Program-made: the position numbers and the translations under genes
Notes under the pieces: model-generated
What the model was told of the DNA's origin: nothing
The model's database searches: none
Seen by the model: only the letters and a program-made list of their open reading frames with translations
Shown here: piece after piece, positions 18,268-28,322 of the stretch
Layout: the number at the start of each line of letters is the position of its first letter
How positions within the stretch are numbered: position 1 is the stretch's first letter
Assembly (NCBI GenBank): GCA_031291445.1
Contig: JARLJA010000014.1
Span: forward strand, 1-64,000
DNA: 64,000 nucleotides
Reading direction: 5' to 3'
From: Xanthobacteraceae bacterium
GTDB lineage: Bacteria; Pseudomonadota; Alphaproteobacteria; Rhizobiales; Xanthobacteraceae

Positions 18268-19035
18268 TCAGCTGATGGTCGCGCCGCCGTCGATCACCAT
18301 GGTCTGGCCGGTCATGAAGTTGCCGGCGGCCGAGCCCAGGAACACCGCGGCGCCCGCGATCTCGTCGGGAATGCCGATCCGCAGCAGCGGCGAGCGCGCG
18401 GTCGAGGCTTTCAGGTTTTCCGGGTTGTCCCACAGCGCCTTGGCGAAATCGGTCTTGATCAGGCCCGGCGCGATGCAGTTCACCCGCACATTGTGCGGGC
18501 CGTATTCGCAGGCGAGATTGCGCGCCAGCTGCATGTCGGCCGCCTTGGAGATGGCGTAGGCGCCGAGGATGGTCGAGCCCTTGAGGCCGCCGATCGAGGA
18601 GACGATGATGATCGAGCCGTCCTTGCGCGCGATCATCTGCGGCACCACCATGCTGATGATCCAGTTGTTGGCGACGATGTTGTTGTCGAGGATCTTGCGG
18701 AACTGGTCGTCGGAGATGTTCGCCAGCGGTCCGTAGTAGGGGTTCGACGCGGCGTTGCAGACCAGGACGTCGATCTTGCCCAGCGCGCGGTTGGTCTCGT
18801 CGACGAGGTGCTGCAGGTTCTCCTTGCTCGAGATGTTGGCGGCGATCGAGATCGCGCTGCCCTTGCCGAAGCGGGCATTGATCTCCGCGGTCACGGTGTC
18901 GCAGACATCCTGCTTGCGCGACGAGATCACCACCTTGGCGCCGTGCTCGACCATGCGCTCGGCGATGGCGCGGCCAATGCCACGGGTCGATCCGGTGATG
19001 ACCGCGGTCTTTCCGGTCATGTCGAACAGCGTCAT
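18268..19035 (-). CDS. Short-chain dehydrogenase/reductase
   Basis: 255 residues of a classical SDR: cofactor motif TGSTRGIG near residue 15, CNAAS in place of NNAG, catalytic Tyr/Lys in YAISK, and C-terminal FMTGQTMVIDGG. It is likely an NAD(P)-dependent 3-hydroxyacyl or alcohol dehydrogenase. AGGAGGAGA precedes the ATG. It is the last gene of the five-gene minus-strand operon that starts with an acyl-CoA dehydrogenase, so a role in oxidising an acyl-CoA intermediate is plausible. Confidence 0.9.
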   Translation of the reverse strand: MTLFDMTGKTAVITGSTRGIGRAIAERMVEHGAKVVISSRKQDVCDTVTAEINARFGKGSAISIAANISSKENLQHLVDETNRALGKIDVLVCNAASNPYYGPLANISDDQFRKILDNNIVANNWIISMVVPQMIARKDGSIIIVSSIGGLKGSTILGAYAISKAADMQLARNLACEYGPHNVRVNCIAPGLIKTDFAKALWDNPENLKASTARSPLLRIGIPDEIAGAAVFLGSAAGNFMTGQTMVIDGGATIS

Positions 19036-19102
19036 TGTCGTCTCCTCCTTGAATGTTTGGGTGTATGGCCGGACCCGGCTCTGCCTCCGCGGTCCTGAGA
19101 GA

Positions 19103-19840
19103 TCATCCGAGTTTTCCGGGGCCGGCCACCTCGGGTCCGGCCGGCTGGTGCATGGCGAGATGCGAGGGATCGGCGAGCCACGGCTGCTGGTTGATCATCA
19201 GCACCCGCCAGCCGCTGTGACCTGGGCCTTCGAGACGATCGAGCCGCGTCACCGAACAGTTGTCGATGGTGAAGGCGAAGCCGGCCTTGGCCTCGAGCCC
19301 GAGCGCATGGGCAATCGCCGCCTTGATCGGGCCGCCATGAGAGGCAACGACGATGTCCTGGCCGCGATGGGCGATGGTCAGACGCTCGACGGCGTCGCGC
19401 ACCCGCGCGAAGACGTCGTTGAAGCTCTCGCCGCCCGGCGCACGCTCGTCCGCCGGAGCAAACCAGTAGCTGGCGATCTCCGGCGGGCGGCTGGCGAAGA
19501 ACTCGGCACGGTTGCGGCCCTGCCATTCGCCGAGGTGCTGCTCGGAGAATGCCGGGGCGATCTGCAAATTGACCGGCTGCTCGACGCCGGCTGCCCAGAT
19601 CGCCTCAGCGGTCTGATGGGTCCGCTTCAGCGCGCTCGCGAACCACACGGCAGACCTGGGCAGCACCCGCGCCACGGCGTTGAACACCACCCTGTCGCTG
19701 CAGTCGCAGTTGAGATCCTTCTGGCCGTAGATGTGGCCCTCGTCCTCGCGCACCGGGGCGTGGCGCACCCACCACCACCGCGTGATCACCACGCCTGCGG
19801 GCTGGGCCGGAATGCCGCCGGTGGAGCGCGCCTCAACCAT
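19103..19840 (-). CDS. Histidine phosphatase family protein (phosphoglycerate mutase-like)
   Basis: 245 residues. The phospho-accepting histidine lies in WWWVRHAPV (RHA replaces the usual RHG), the second arginine motif is FASALKRTHQTAE, and the second histidine is in VVASHGGPIKAAI. The fold acts on phosphate monoesters; the substrate is unknown. It sits between two SDR genes, 8 bases after the upstream one. The annotated ATG has a weak ribosome site, so the start could lie a few codons downstream. Confidence 0.85.
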   Translation of the reverse strand: MVEARSTGGIPAQPAGVVITRWWWVRHAPVREDEGHIYGQKDLNCDCSDRVVFNAVARVLPRSAVWFASALKRTHQTAEAIWAAGVEQPVNLQIAPAFSEQHLGEWQGRNRAEFFASRPPEIASYWFAPADERAPGGESFNDVFARVRDAVERLTIAHRGQDIVVASHGGPIKAAIAHALGLEAKAGFAFTIDNCSVTRLDRLEGPGHSGWRVLMINQQPWLADPSHLAMHQPAGPEVAGPGKLG

Positions 19841-19848
19841 GGGTGTGC

Positions 19849-20634
19849 TCAGATCGGCTTGCCGGCATAGGGCATCGATGCCGTCAGGCCGCCGTCGACC
19901 GGGAACGCCTGTCCGTTGACGTAGGACGCCTCGTCGCTGAGCAGGAACAGGCCCATCGCCGCCAGCTCGTGCGGCTGGCCGGCGCGCTTCAATGGATTGA
20001 GCTGGCCGATTTTGCCCTCGGTGCCGCGCTCCTTGGCATTGTCGAAAATCGGCTTGGTCATGCCGGTCTCGATCAGTCCCGGGCAGACCGCGTTGATGCG
20101 GACCCCGGTCCCCGACAGCGAGTACGCCGTGGTCTGAACCAGGCTGATGACGCCGGCCTTGCTCGCGGCGTAGGGATGACCGCTGGCGCCGGACTTCAGC
20201 CCCGCGACCGAGGCGGTGCAGACGATGGCGCCGTGGCCCTGCTTCACCAGATGCGGGATCGAATGCTTGATCGCCAGGAACGGCCCGATCAGGTTGACCC
20301 GCAGGATCTCGGTCCAGTGCTCAGGCGTCTGCTCGGCCAGCGGCACCAGGCCGCCGCTGATGCCGGCATTGGCCCAGATCCCGTCGAGCTTGCCATAAGT
20401 CGAAACCGCCTTGGCGATGAAGCCCTGGACGTCGCGTTCCAGCCCCGCATCGGCCTGTACTGCCTCCGCCGTCCCGCCGGCGTCACGCACCTGCTTGACC
20501 GTTTCGTGAACCTGCTCGCTGCGGTCGACGGCGATCAGCCCCGCCCCTTCCCTGCAGAACAGCAGGGACGCCGCGCGGCCGATGCCGCTGCCGGCGCCGG
20601 TGATGATGACCGACCTGCCTTCAAGGCGACCCAT
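19849..20634 (-). CDS. Short-chain dehydrogenase/reductase
   Basis: 261 residues. The SDR cofactor motif is TGAGSGIG, ANAG is the NNAG equivalent, S-x(n)-YAASK is the catalytic set, and NGQAFPVDGG is near the C-terminus. It probably oxidises a hydroxyacyl-CoA or a similar alcohol. It is the third gene of the operon, after the phosphotransferase and before the histidine phosphatase. Confidence 0.9.
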   Translation of the reverse strand: MGRLEGRSVIITGAGSGIGRAASLLFCREGAGLIAVDRSEQVHETVKQVRDAGGTAEAVQADAGLERDVQGFIAKAVSTYGKLDGIWANAGISGGLVPLAEQTPEHWTEILRVNLIGPFLAIKHSIPHLVKQGHGAIVCTASVAGLKSGASGHPYAASKAGVISLVQTTAYSLSGTGVRINAVCPGLIETGMTKPIFDNAKERGTEGKIGQLNPLKRAGQPHELAAMGLFLLSDEASYVNGQAFPVDGGLTASMPYAGKPI

Positions 20635-20727
20635 GATGATTGTCCCGTGGTTGGTTGCGTTGTTTCTTTGAAAAGGACAACGCGACCGCCGGTCAGGCGG
20701 GCGCGTAATCTTTGGACGCGCGGCGCG

Positions 20728-21786
20728 TCAGGCGCCCGCCTTCTGGGCGTAACTCCAGGCCGCCTGCGCCAGCGGAATTCGCCGCGCCGCCGATTCCGCG
20801 GCGCGGGCGTTGGCCGCGGTGCCCTCGCGGATGCGCGCGGCGATGCCTTGGGTGATGCCGGCGAGCCGGAACATGTTATAGGCGAAGTACCAGTTGAGGT
20901 CGGACAGCGCGGTGCGGCCCGTCGCCGCGCAATAGATCGCGCTGGCTTCCTCCATGGTGGGAATATTGAGCCCCTTGAAATCGGCCTCCGCCAGGCCGGG
21001 CATCACCCACTGCAGCAGGAGGTAGGTGAAGTCGGCGAGCGGGTCGCCGAGCGTCGACAACTCCCAGTCCAGCACCGCGATCACCCGCGGCTCAGTGGTG
21101 TGGAAGATCATGTTGTCGAGCCGGTAGTCGCCATGCACCACCGACACCCGGTCCTGTTGAGGAACGGTCTTCGGCAGCCATTCGATCAGCCGGTCCATCT
21201 CCGGGATCACGTCGGTCTCGGAGGCGCGGTACTGCTTGGTCCAGCGTTCGACCTGGCGGGCGAAATAATTGCCGGGCTTGCCGAAATCGCCAAGCCCGAT
21301 GGCCTCCGGGTCGTACTGGTGCAGCCGCGCCAGGGTCTCGATCTTGGCTGTGAAGATGGCGCGACGCTCCGCCGGCGGCTGGTTCGGCAGCAGCGGATTC
21401 CAGAACACCCGCCCCTCCTCCATCGACATGATGTAGAAGGCCGAGCCGATCACCGCGTCGTCCATGCACAGCGCATAGGCTCGTGCGACCGGAAAGCCCT
21501 GCTTGTGGAGCGCCGCAATGACCCGGAACTCGCGATCCACTGCGTGCGCCGACGGCAGGAGTTTGCCGAACGGCTTGCGGCGCATGACATAGGCGCGGCC
21601 GGGCGTATCGAGCCGATAGGTCGGGTTCGACTGGCCGCCCTTGAACTGCGACACGGTGAGCGGGCCGGCATAGCCCTCGACATGCGATGACATCCAGCGA
21701 TCGAGGCCCGCCTCGTCGATGCGATGGCGTTCCTCCACCGGCTTGGTGCCGGAGAAATCCGCGTCGTCCCTCACGCCGAGACCCAT
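20728..21786 (-). CDS. Aminoglycoside-phosphotransferase-fold kinase (ACAD10/11 N-domain type)
   Basis: 352 residues with the APH kinase fold: FKGGQSNPTYRL as nucleotide loop, the catalytic loop VVHGDYRLDNMIF, and the metal-binding VLDWELSTLGDPLADF. Close relatives are encoded beside, or fused to, acyl-CoA dehydrogenases, as in mammalian ACAD10/11, where the kinase phosphorylates 4-hydroxyacyl-CoAs during their degradation. The gene begins 13 bases after an acyl-CoA dehydrogenase stop codon, fitting that role. The start at 21786 (MGLGVRDDADF) is chosen over a longer frame running through the upstream gene. Confidence 0.88.
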   Translation of the reverse strand: MGLGVRDDADFSGTKPVEERHRIDEAGLDRWMSSHVEGYAGPLTVSQFKGGQSNPTYRLDTPGRAYVMRRKPFGKLLPSAHAVDREFRVIAALHKQGFPVARAYALCMDDAVIGSAFYIMSMEEGRVFWNPLLPNQPPAERRAIFTAKIETLARLHQYDPEAIGLGDFGKPGNYFARQVERWTKQYRASETDVIPEMDRLIEWLPKTVPQQDRVSVVHGDYRLDNMIFHTTEPRVIAVLDWELSTLGDPLADFTYLLLQWVMPGLAEADFKGLNIPTMEEASAIYCAATGRTALSDLNWYFAYNMFRLAGITQGIAARIREGTAANARAAESAARRIPLAQAAWSYAQKAGA

Positions 21787-21799
21787 GCCCGCCCCCGTC

Positions 21800-23035
21800 T
21801 CAATGCGACGCTTCGTTGGCGTATTTGCGCAGCTCGAGCCGTGCGATGGCGCGGTTGTGCACCTCGTCCGGGCCGTCGGCCAGGCGCAGCGTGCGAATGC
21901 CCGCGTAGTCCTTGGCAAGACCGGCCTCGTCGGAGACGCCGGCGCCGCCGAAGGCCTGGATCGCGTTGTCGATGATCCGCAACGCCATGTTCGGCGCGGC
22001 CACCTTGATCATGGCGATCTCGAGCTGGGCGGTCTTGTTGCCGACCTTGTCCATCATGTCGGCGGCCTTGAGACACAGCAGGCGCGTCATCTCGATGTCG
22101 GTGCGGGCCTCGCCGATACGCTGCTCCCACACCGAATGCTCGATGATCTTCTTGCCGAAGGCGGTGCGCGACGCCAGCCGGCGAACCATCTTCTCCAGCG
22201 CCTCCTCGGCCTTGCCGATGGTGCGCATGCAGTGGTGGATGCGGCCCGGCCCGAGCCGGCCCTGGGCGATCTCGAAACCGCGGCCCTCGCCGAGCAGCAG
22301 GTTGCTCACCGGAACGCGGACGTTTTCCAGCAGCACCTGGGCGTGGCCGTGGGGCGCATCGTCGAAGCCGAACACCGGCAGCATCTTCTCCACCGTGATG
22401 CCCTTGGCGTCGAGGGGCACCAGGATCTGCGACTGCTGCTGATGCTTGGCGGCCTTGACATCGGTCTTGCCCATCAGGATCGCGATCTTGCAGCGCGGAT
22501 CACCGACCCCCGACGACCACCACTTGCGGCCGTTGATCACATAGTGATCGCCGTCGCGGTCGATCCGGGTCTCGATGTTGGTGGCGTCGGATGACGCGAC
22601 CGCCGGCTCGGTCATCAGGAAGGCCGAGCGGATCTCGCCGTCCATCAACGGACGCAGCCACTGCCGCTTCTGCTCCTTGGAGCCGTAGCGCATCAGCACT
22701 TCCATGTTGCCGGTATCCGGCGCCGAGCAGTTGAAGACTTCGGATGCGAAGCCGATATGGCCCATCTGTTCGGCGAGCAGCGCATATTCGAGATTGCTCA
22801 GCCCTGCACCGCGGAATTCGTCGTCCTCGTGGGAGGACGGCGGCATGAACATGTTCCAGAGGCCTTCCGCGCGCGCCTTCTTCTTGAGGTCTTCCAGGAT
22901 CGGAATGACTTTCCAGCGGTCACCGGCGGCGTCCTGCTCCTTGTAGGTCTTCACCGCGGGGCGAACATGCTTGTTCATGAACGCCGTCACGCGCTCGAGC
23001 CATTCCCGCTGGCGATCCGACATTGAGAAATCCAT
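21800..23035 (-). CDS. Acyl-CoA dehydrogenase (ACAD10/11-like)
   Basis: 411 residues. N-terminal helical domain, [18 protein letters not shown] and [23 protein letters not shown] flavin-contact strands, C-terminal bundle with [48 protein letters not shown]. The Asp or Glu expected as catalytic base is plausible in this C-terminal part, but its position is not certain by eye. It is the first gene of the minus-strand operon and is divergent from the TetR gene. With the adjacent kinase it suggests catabolism of 4-hydroxy or long-chain acyl-CoAs. The start at 23035 gives the family N-terminus [12 protein letters not shown]. Confidence 0.92.
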   Translation of the reverse strand: MDFSMSDRQREWLERVTAFMNKHVRPAVKTYKEQDAAGDRWKVIPILEDLKKKARAEGLWNMFMPPSSHEDDEFRGAGLSNLEYALLAEQMGHIGFASEVFNCSAPDTGNMEVLMRYGSKEQKRQWLRPLMDGEIRSAFLMTEPAVASSDATNIETRIDRDGDHYVINGRKWWSSGVGDPRCKIAILMGKTDVKAAKHQQQSQILVPLDAKGITVEKMLPVFGFDDAPHGHAQVLLENVRVPVSNLLLGEGRGFEIAQGRLGPGRIHHCMRTIGKAEEALEKMVRRLASRTAFGKKIIEHSVWEQRIGEARTDIEMTRLLCLKAADMMDKVGNKTAQLEIAMIKVAAPNMALRIIDNAIQAFGGAGVSDEAGLAKDYAGIRTLRLADGPDEVHNRAIARLELRKYANEASH

Positions 23036-23212
23036 CAGGCGATCCTCCCCTTCGTGTTCAATTTTGCCGTCAGTGTCTGCCTGCCGCGTCGCGCCCGCAA
23101 GGCCCTTGCCTGCATTCCGCTCCGCGGAACTGGCCACGGATCCGCGCCGTCGGTCACCTCCGGCCTGGCCCCGCGTCCCGGTTCCGAGCCGTCGCATTGA
23201 CAGCCCCGCTCC

Positions 23213-23241
23213 TCAAACGATAGTTTCATACAATAGTTTGA
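23213..23241. promoter_or_regulatory. Imperfect palindrome, probable TetR operator
   Basis: A 29-bp imperfect inverted repeat has outer arms TCAAAC (23213-23218) and GTTTGA (23236-23241), and 11 of 14 positions pair around C23227. It also contains two direct ATAGTTT copies. It lies between the divergent TetR and acyl-CoA dehydrogenase genes, where an autoregulated repressor would bind. Confidence 0.6.
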
Positions 23242-23323
23242 AATGCAATCGGCGCCGCACCGGCGCACGGCGCCGATGCAAATCCGAGAGATCACCTCGC
23301 CTCGACGCGCTGGAGGGGGCCCG

Positions 23324-23989
23324 ATGTCGACCGACCTGACCAGGTCCGCGATCCTGACCGCCGCCGAGCAGCTCTATGCCGAGCGCAGCTTCGGCGAAGT
23401 CAGCCTGCGCGACATCGTCGCGGCGGCGGGCGTCAACCTCGCCGCGGTCAACTACCACTTCGGCTCCAAGGACGAACTGCTCGCCGAGCTGTTCCTCAGT
23501 CGCGCCACCGCGCTCAACCGTGAGCGTTTTGCCGAGCTGAAGGCCGCCGAGGCTGCCGGCGGCGGGCGGACGGAGCCGCGGGCGATCCTGCGCGCCCTTG
23601 CCGGGCCTCCGATCCGATGGTGTCTCGGCGCCGACCGCCAGCGCTCGGCCGCCGCGCGATTCATGACCCGCGCCTCGGTCGAGACCGTGCCGCCGATCCG
23701 CAAGATCGTGGAACGCGACATCAGCCATCTGCGGCGCTTCGCCGACGCGCTGCGCCGCGCGCTGCCCGAGCGCGACGAGGTCGACATCTACTGGGGCCTG
23801 CATTTCGCGCTGGCGATGATCCGCCAGACCATCACCGACAGCAACCGGCTGCGCAAGCTGTCCGGGGATCTGTGCGATCTCGACGACGTCGACGCCATCA
23901 TCGAACGCATCGTCAGCGTGGCCGGCTTTGCGCTCAGCGCCCAGCATGCGCCGACCGGACAGCCCGCGACCGTATCGACGCGGCGCTAG
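23324..23989 (+). CDS. TetR/AcrR family transcriptional regulator
   Basis: 221 residues. The N-terminal helix-turn-helix (SILTAAEQLYAERSFGEVSLRDIVAAAGVNLAAVNYHFGSKDELLAEL) is typical of TetR, and the C-terminal ligand domain is variable. The start at 23324 follows GGAGGGGG. It is divergent from the acyl-CoA dehydrogenase operon, so it likely represses that operon and itself and is released by an acyl-CoA or related metabolite (inference). Confidence 0.92.
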   Translation: MSTDLTRSAILTAAEQLYAERSFGEVSLRDIVAAAGVNLAAVNYHFGSKDELLAELFLSRATALNRERFAELKAAEAAGGGRTEPRAILRALAGPPIRWCLGADRQRSAAARFMTRASVETVPPIRKIVERDISHLRRFADALRRALPERDEVDIYWGLHFALAMIRQTITDSNRLRKLSGDLCDLDDVDAIIERIVSVAGFALSAQHAPTGQPATVSTRR

Positions 23990-24126
23990 AGCGCGAATCG
24001 TCGGCGTGCTCGTGAACAAATTGCGCCGGTGTGACGCCCTGTCGTCATTTCGATGACGCGGTAACATTTTCGCGAGTGGCCGAACCCCACCTGCTCGCGC
24101 GACCGTGCGCCGAAGTGCGCGCTCCG

Positions 24127-24140
24127 TTGACGCAAATCAA
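24127..24140 (+). promoter_or_regulatory. FixK/FNR-type box upstream of N-ATPase operon
   Basis: TTGA-CGCAAA-TCAA matches the TTGA-N6-TCAA consensus of Crp/Fnr-family activators (FixK2/FnrN in rhizobia). An A/T-rich TAAAAAT (24162-24168) lies where a -10 is expected if the box is centred about 41 bases before the start of transcription. atpD begins 107 bases downstream. Confidence 0.6.
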
Positions 24141-24178
24141 TCCTGCGCGCGACGTCGATGTTAAAAATAAACATATGA

Positions 24179-25668
<1,490 letters not shown>

Positions 25669-25669
<1 letters not shown>

Positions 25670-26091
25670 TGCGGCTCATCATCAGTACGCCGAGCTCCCT
25701 GGTGGTCGACGCGCCCGACGTCGTGGCCCTGCGCGCCGAGGACGAGACCGGAGGCTTCGGGATCATGCCGGGGCACGCGGATTTCCTGACCGCGCTGACG
25801 ATCTGCGTCGTCGGCTTCCGCCGGGCCGGCGGCGAACAGGGATATTGCGCGGTGCGCGGCGGCACCCTGCTCGTCAGCGGCGGCACGGCGGTCGACGTCG
25901 CGACCCGCGACGCCATGGTCAGCGAGGATCTCGATCGCCTGGAGCACGTGGTGCTCGACGCCTATCGCACCATCTCGGAAACCGAGCGCGCCGCGCGGCT
26001 CGGATCGACCCAGTTGCACATGAAGGCCATTCGCCAGATCATCAACTACCTGCGACCCGACAGGTCGGATGAACTCGGAGCGGGCCTGTGA
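25669..26091 (+). CDS. atpC: N-type ATPase epsilon subunit (AtpC)
   Basis: 140 residues starting at the ATG that overlaps the atpD stop codon (TGATG). The N-terminal beta-sandwich of epsilon is clear (LIISTPSSLVVDAPDVVALRAEDETGGFGIMPGHADFLTAL and the RGGTLLVSGG strand). A shorter helical C-terminus follows. It should join the gamma stalk to the c-ring. Confidence 0.9.
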
Positions 26092-26363
26092 CCGACGATC
26101 CCAACCACATGATCGCGAAAGTTCGCCAGGAGCAGAAGCGGCGGCGCCAATGGCTCACCGAAGGCGCGCCCTCGCTCGCCCGGAACGTCGGTCAGATCGG
26201 CGTGCTGGGCTGGATGGTGGTCACGCCGACCCTGCTAGGCGTGGTGTGCGGACGCTGGCTCGATCACACCTTCAAGACGGGCGTGTTCTGGACCGCTCCG
26301 CTGCTCATGATCGGCGCCGCGATTGGCCTGTGGTCGGCCTGGAGATGGATGCAGAGGTCATGA
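26088..26363 (+). CDS. atpQ: N-ATPase-associated membrane protein AtpQ (AtpI-like)
   Basis: 91 residues from a GTG that overlaps the atpC stop codon. A basic N-terminus (KVRQEQKRRRQW) precedes two hydrophobic helices (IGVLGWMVVTPTLLGVVCGRWLD and FWTAPLLMIGAAIGLWSAWRW). The position between atpC and atpR is diagnostic of N-ATPase operons. AtpI-type proteins help assemble c-rings; that role here is inferred. Confidence 0.88.
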   Translation: MTDDPNHMIAKVRQEQKRRRQWLTEGAPSLARNVGQIGVLGWMVVTPTLLGVVCGRWLDHTFKTGVFWTAPLLMIGAAIGLWSAWRWMQRS

Positions 26364-26674
26364 TGATCCAGGACCTGACGATGCAAGGCCTGGCGTATGA
26401 TGGCACGCGAATGTTCGCCGACCTGATCCGTCCCGTTGCGATCGGCCTTATGGCCGGCGCTGTCTTCTACGGCGGCCTGTGGTGGACGACACAGATGCTG
26501 CGGCGACAAGAGTCCTGGCTCAAGCTCGGGCTGCTGACGCTGGGGCGCGGTGGACTCATGGTCGCTGCGCTCGCCGGGCTCGCCCATGACGGGCCCCGCG
26601 CGGTGGTCGCCGCGACCATCGGCGTGATGCTGGCGCGCCAAGGCGCGTGCCGCATCGTCGGAGGGCGCCGCTGA
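26360..26674 (+). CDS. atpR: N-ATPase-associated membrane protein AtpR
   Basis: About 104 residues with hydrophobic segments (PVAIGLMAGAVFYGGLWW; LGRGGLMVAALAGLAHD; VVAATIGVMLARQG) and intramembrane-looking Arg residues. AtpR is found only in N-ATPase operons and is proposed to interact with the c subunit carboxylates. The start is one of two adjacent ATGs (26360 or 26363); the first overlaps the atpQ stop codon. The stop overlaps the atpB start. Confidence 0.85.
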   Translation: MMIQDLTMQGLAYDGTRMFADLIRPVAIGLMAGAVFYGGLWWTTQMLRRQESWLKLGLLTLGRGGLMVAALAGLAHDGPRAVVAATIGVMLARQGACRIVGGRR

Positions 26675-27333
26675 TGGATGGCCCCTTCACGCTCCCGATC
26701 GTGATGCAGATCGGACCGGTCCCGATCACGGCGCCGGTGGTCGTGACCTGGGGCATCATGGCGGCGCTGACGCTCGGCGGCGTGCTGGCGACCCGCGCGC
26801 CGTCGCGCTGGCAGGCGCTGATGGAAATTGCGATCGAGGCGATCGACAAACAGCTCGGCGAGATGGCCGGTGCCGGCGCACGGCCCTATTTGTCGCTGAT
26901 CGCGACCCTGTTCCTCTTCATCCTGGTGTCGAACTGGTCGTTCCTCATCCCCGGCATCGAACCGCCGACGCGCTATCTCGAGACCGACGCCGCGCTCGCC
27001 GTCGTCGTGTTCTTCGCGGTCATGTACTACGGGATCCGGGCCCGCGGTCTTGGCGGCTATCTCGCGACCTTCGCCGAGCCCACGATCATCATGGCGCCCA
27101 TCAACCTGATCGAGACGTTCACACGGACCTTTTCGCTGGTCGTACGCCTGTTCGGCAACGTCATGAGCGGCGTCTTCGTCGTCGGCATCGTATTGTCGCT
27201 GGCCGGACTGCTCGTGCCGATCCCGCTGATGGCGCTGCATCTGCTGACCGGCGCAATCCAGGCCTACATCTTCACCACACTCGCGACGGTCTTCATCGGC
27301 AGCGCCGTCGCCTCACCGCACGAGAAAGGGTAA
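26674..27333 (+). CDS. atpB: N-type ATPase subunit a (AtpB)
   Basis: 219 residues, about five to six transmembrane helices. The essential arginine of the ion path is R158 in TFSLVVRLFGN, followed by the C-terminal helix motif LTGAIQAYIFTTLATVFIGSAV. The start ATG overlaps the atpR stop. Housekeeping a subunits are longer (around 250 residues), so this compact form fits the N-type lineage. Confidence 0.94.
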   Translation: MDGPFTLPIVMQIGPVPITAPVVVTWGIMAALTLGGVLATRAPSRWQALMEIAIEAIDKQLGEMAGAGARPYLSLIATLFLFILVSNWSFLIPGIEPPTRYLETDAALAVVVFFAVMYYGIRARGLGGYLATFAEPTIIMAPINLIETFTRTFSLVVRLFGNVMSGVFVVGIVLSLAGLLVPIPLMALHLLTGAIQAYIFTTLATVFIGSAVASPHEKG

Positions 27334-27337
27334 TCCC

Positions 27338-27583
27338 ATGAACCTCATCGAAGTCGTCAGCATCATCGCGGCAGCGGTCGCCGTCTGCTTCGGGGCCATT
27401 GGGCCTGCGCTCGCCGAAGGGCGGGCGGTCGCCGCGGCCATGGACGCGATCGCGCGCCAGCCCGAAGCGGCGGGCACGCTGTCGCGCACCCTGTTCGTCG
27501 GTCTCGCGATGATCGAAACCATGGCGATCTACTGCCTCGTGATCGCGCTCATCGTGCTGTTCGCAAATCCTTTCATTCACTGA
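27338..27583 (+). CDS. atpE: N-type ATPase rotor subunit c (AtpE), two-carboxylate type
   Basis: 81 residues forming a two-helix hairpin with the cytoplasmic loop ARQPEAAG. The ion-binding carboxylate is E60 in helix 2, within an E-T-x-x-x-Y pattern (E60, T61, Y65). A second acidic residue, E27, lies in helix 1 (GPALAEG) where Na+-type rings often have Gln. This set matches rings with a two-carboxylate site. Ion specificity cannot be settled by sequence: related N-type rings have been predicted to use Na+, whereas the Burkholderia pseudomallei ring was reported to be proton-specific. Confidence 0.94.
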   Translation: MNLIEVVSIIAAAVAVCFGAIGPALAEGRAVAAAMDAIARQPEAAGTLSRTLFVGLAMIETMAIYCLVIALIVLFANPFIH

Positions 27584-27587
27584 CGCC

Positions 27588-28322
27588 ATGCATTTCGACG
27601 TCTGGACCCTGGCGCTGCAGACCATCAACGTCCTCATCCTGGTCTGGCTGCTGTCGCGCTTCCTGTACCGCCCGCTTCTCGCGGTGGTCGACGCGCGGCG
27701 CGCCGAAAACCAGAAAGCCCGCGACGAGGCCGAACGATTGCGGCGGGAGGCCGACGAGTTGCGGACCCAGGCGGCCGCGGCGACGGCAGCGAACACCAAG
27801 GCGCGCGAACGCCTGATCGCGGAAGCCCAATCCGTTGCCCGTCGCGAGGCCGAAGCGGAAACGGCCAAGGCCGCCGACCAGATCCGAAAGCTGAAGGACG
27901 AAGCCGCCGAGGACATCGCCAAGGCAAGGCGCGCCGCCCAGGACGACCTCACCAGAACCGCCGGCGCGCTGGCAGTCGACATCGCGCGCCGCCTGCTCGG
28001 GCGTTTGCCCGCGAACGCAGGCGTTGCCGGCTTCCTCGCCGGGCTATGCGACGAGGCGCGCAAGCTGTCGCCGCAGCAGCGCGATGGCTTCGACGGCGAG
28101 GTCGAGCTGCTGTCGGCTGCCCCGCTCGCGCCAACGACTTTGGCTGAGGCCCGGGCCGCGCTCGAGAACGCCTTCGGACATCCGCTTGCGCTCACCTCCC
28201 GGGTGGACCCCACGCTTCTGGCGGGGTTCGAGCTGCGCGCGGCGCACGCCACCATCAGCAACAGCTGGAAAACTGATCTCGACCAGCTTGCAAAGGAGTT
28301 GAGCCGTGACTCTCGACAGTGA
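27588..28322 (+). CDS. atpF: N-type ATPase subunit b with delta-like C-terminal domain (AtpF)
   Basis: 244 residues, longer than a normal b subunit (about 160). One N-terminal membrane helix ([24 protein letters not shown]) is followed by a long charged coiled coil. The last ~80 residues resemble the C-terminal part of the delta subunit ([33 protein letters not shown]). No separate atpH (delta) gene exists in the operon, so this fusion probably serves as the whole peripheral stalk. It overlaps the atpA start by 17 bases. Confidence 0.9.
   Translation: MHFDVWTLALQTINVLILVWLLSRFLYRPLLAVVDARRAENQKARDEAERLRREADELRTQAAAATAANTKARERLIAEAQSVARREAEAETAKAADQIRKLKDEAAEDIAKARRAAQDDLTRTAGALAVDIARRLLGRLPANAGVAGFLAGLCDEARKLSPQQRDGFDGEVELLSAAPLAPTTLAEARAALENAFGHPLALTSRVDPTLLAGFELRAAHATISNSWKTDLDQLAKELSRDSRQ

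Noticed and set aside
20657-20683. Inverted repeat GCGTTGT-N13-ACAACGC upstream of an SDR gene
   Set aside because: It lies inside an operon gap with no sign of a separate promoter; could be chance.
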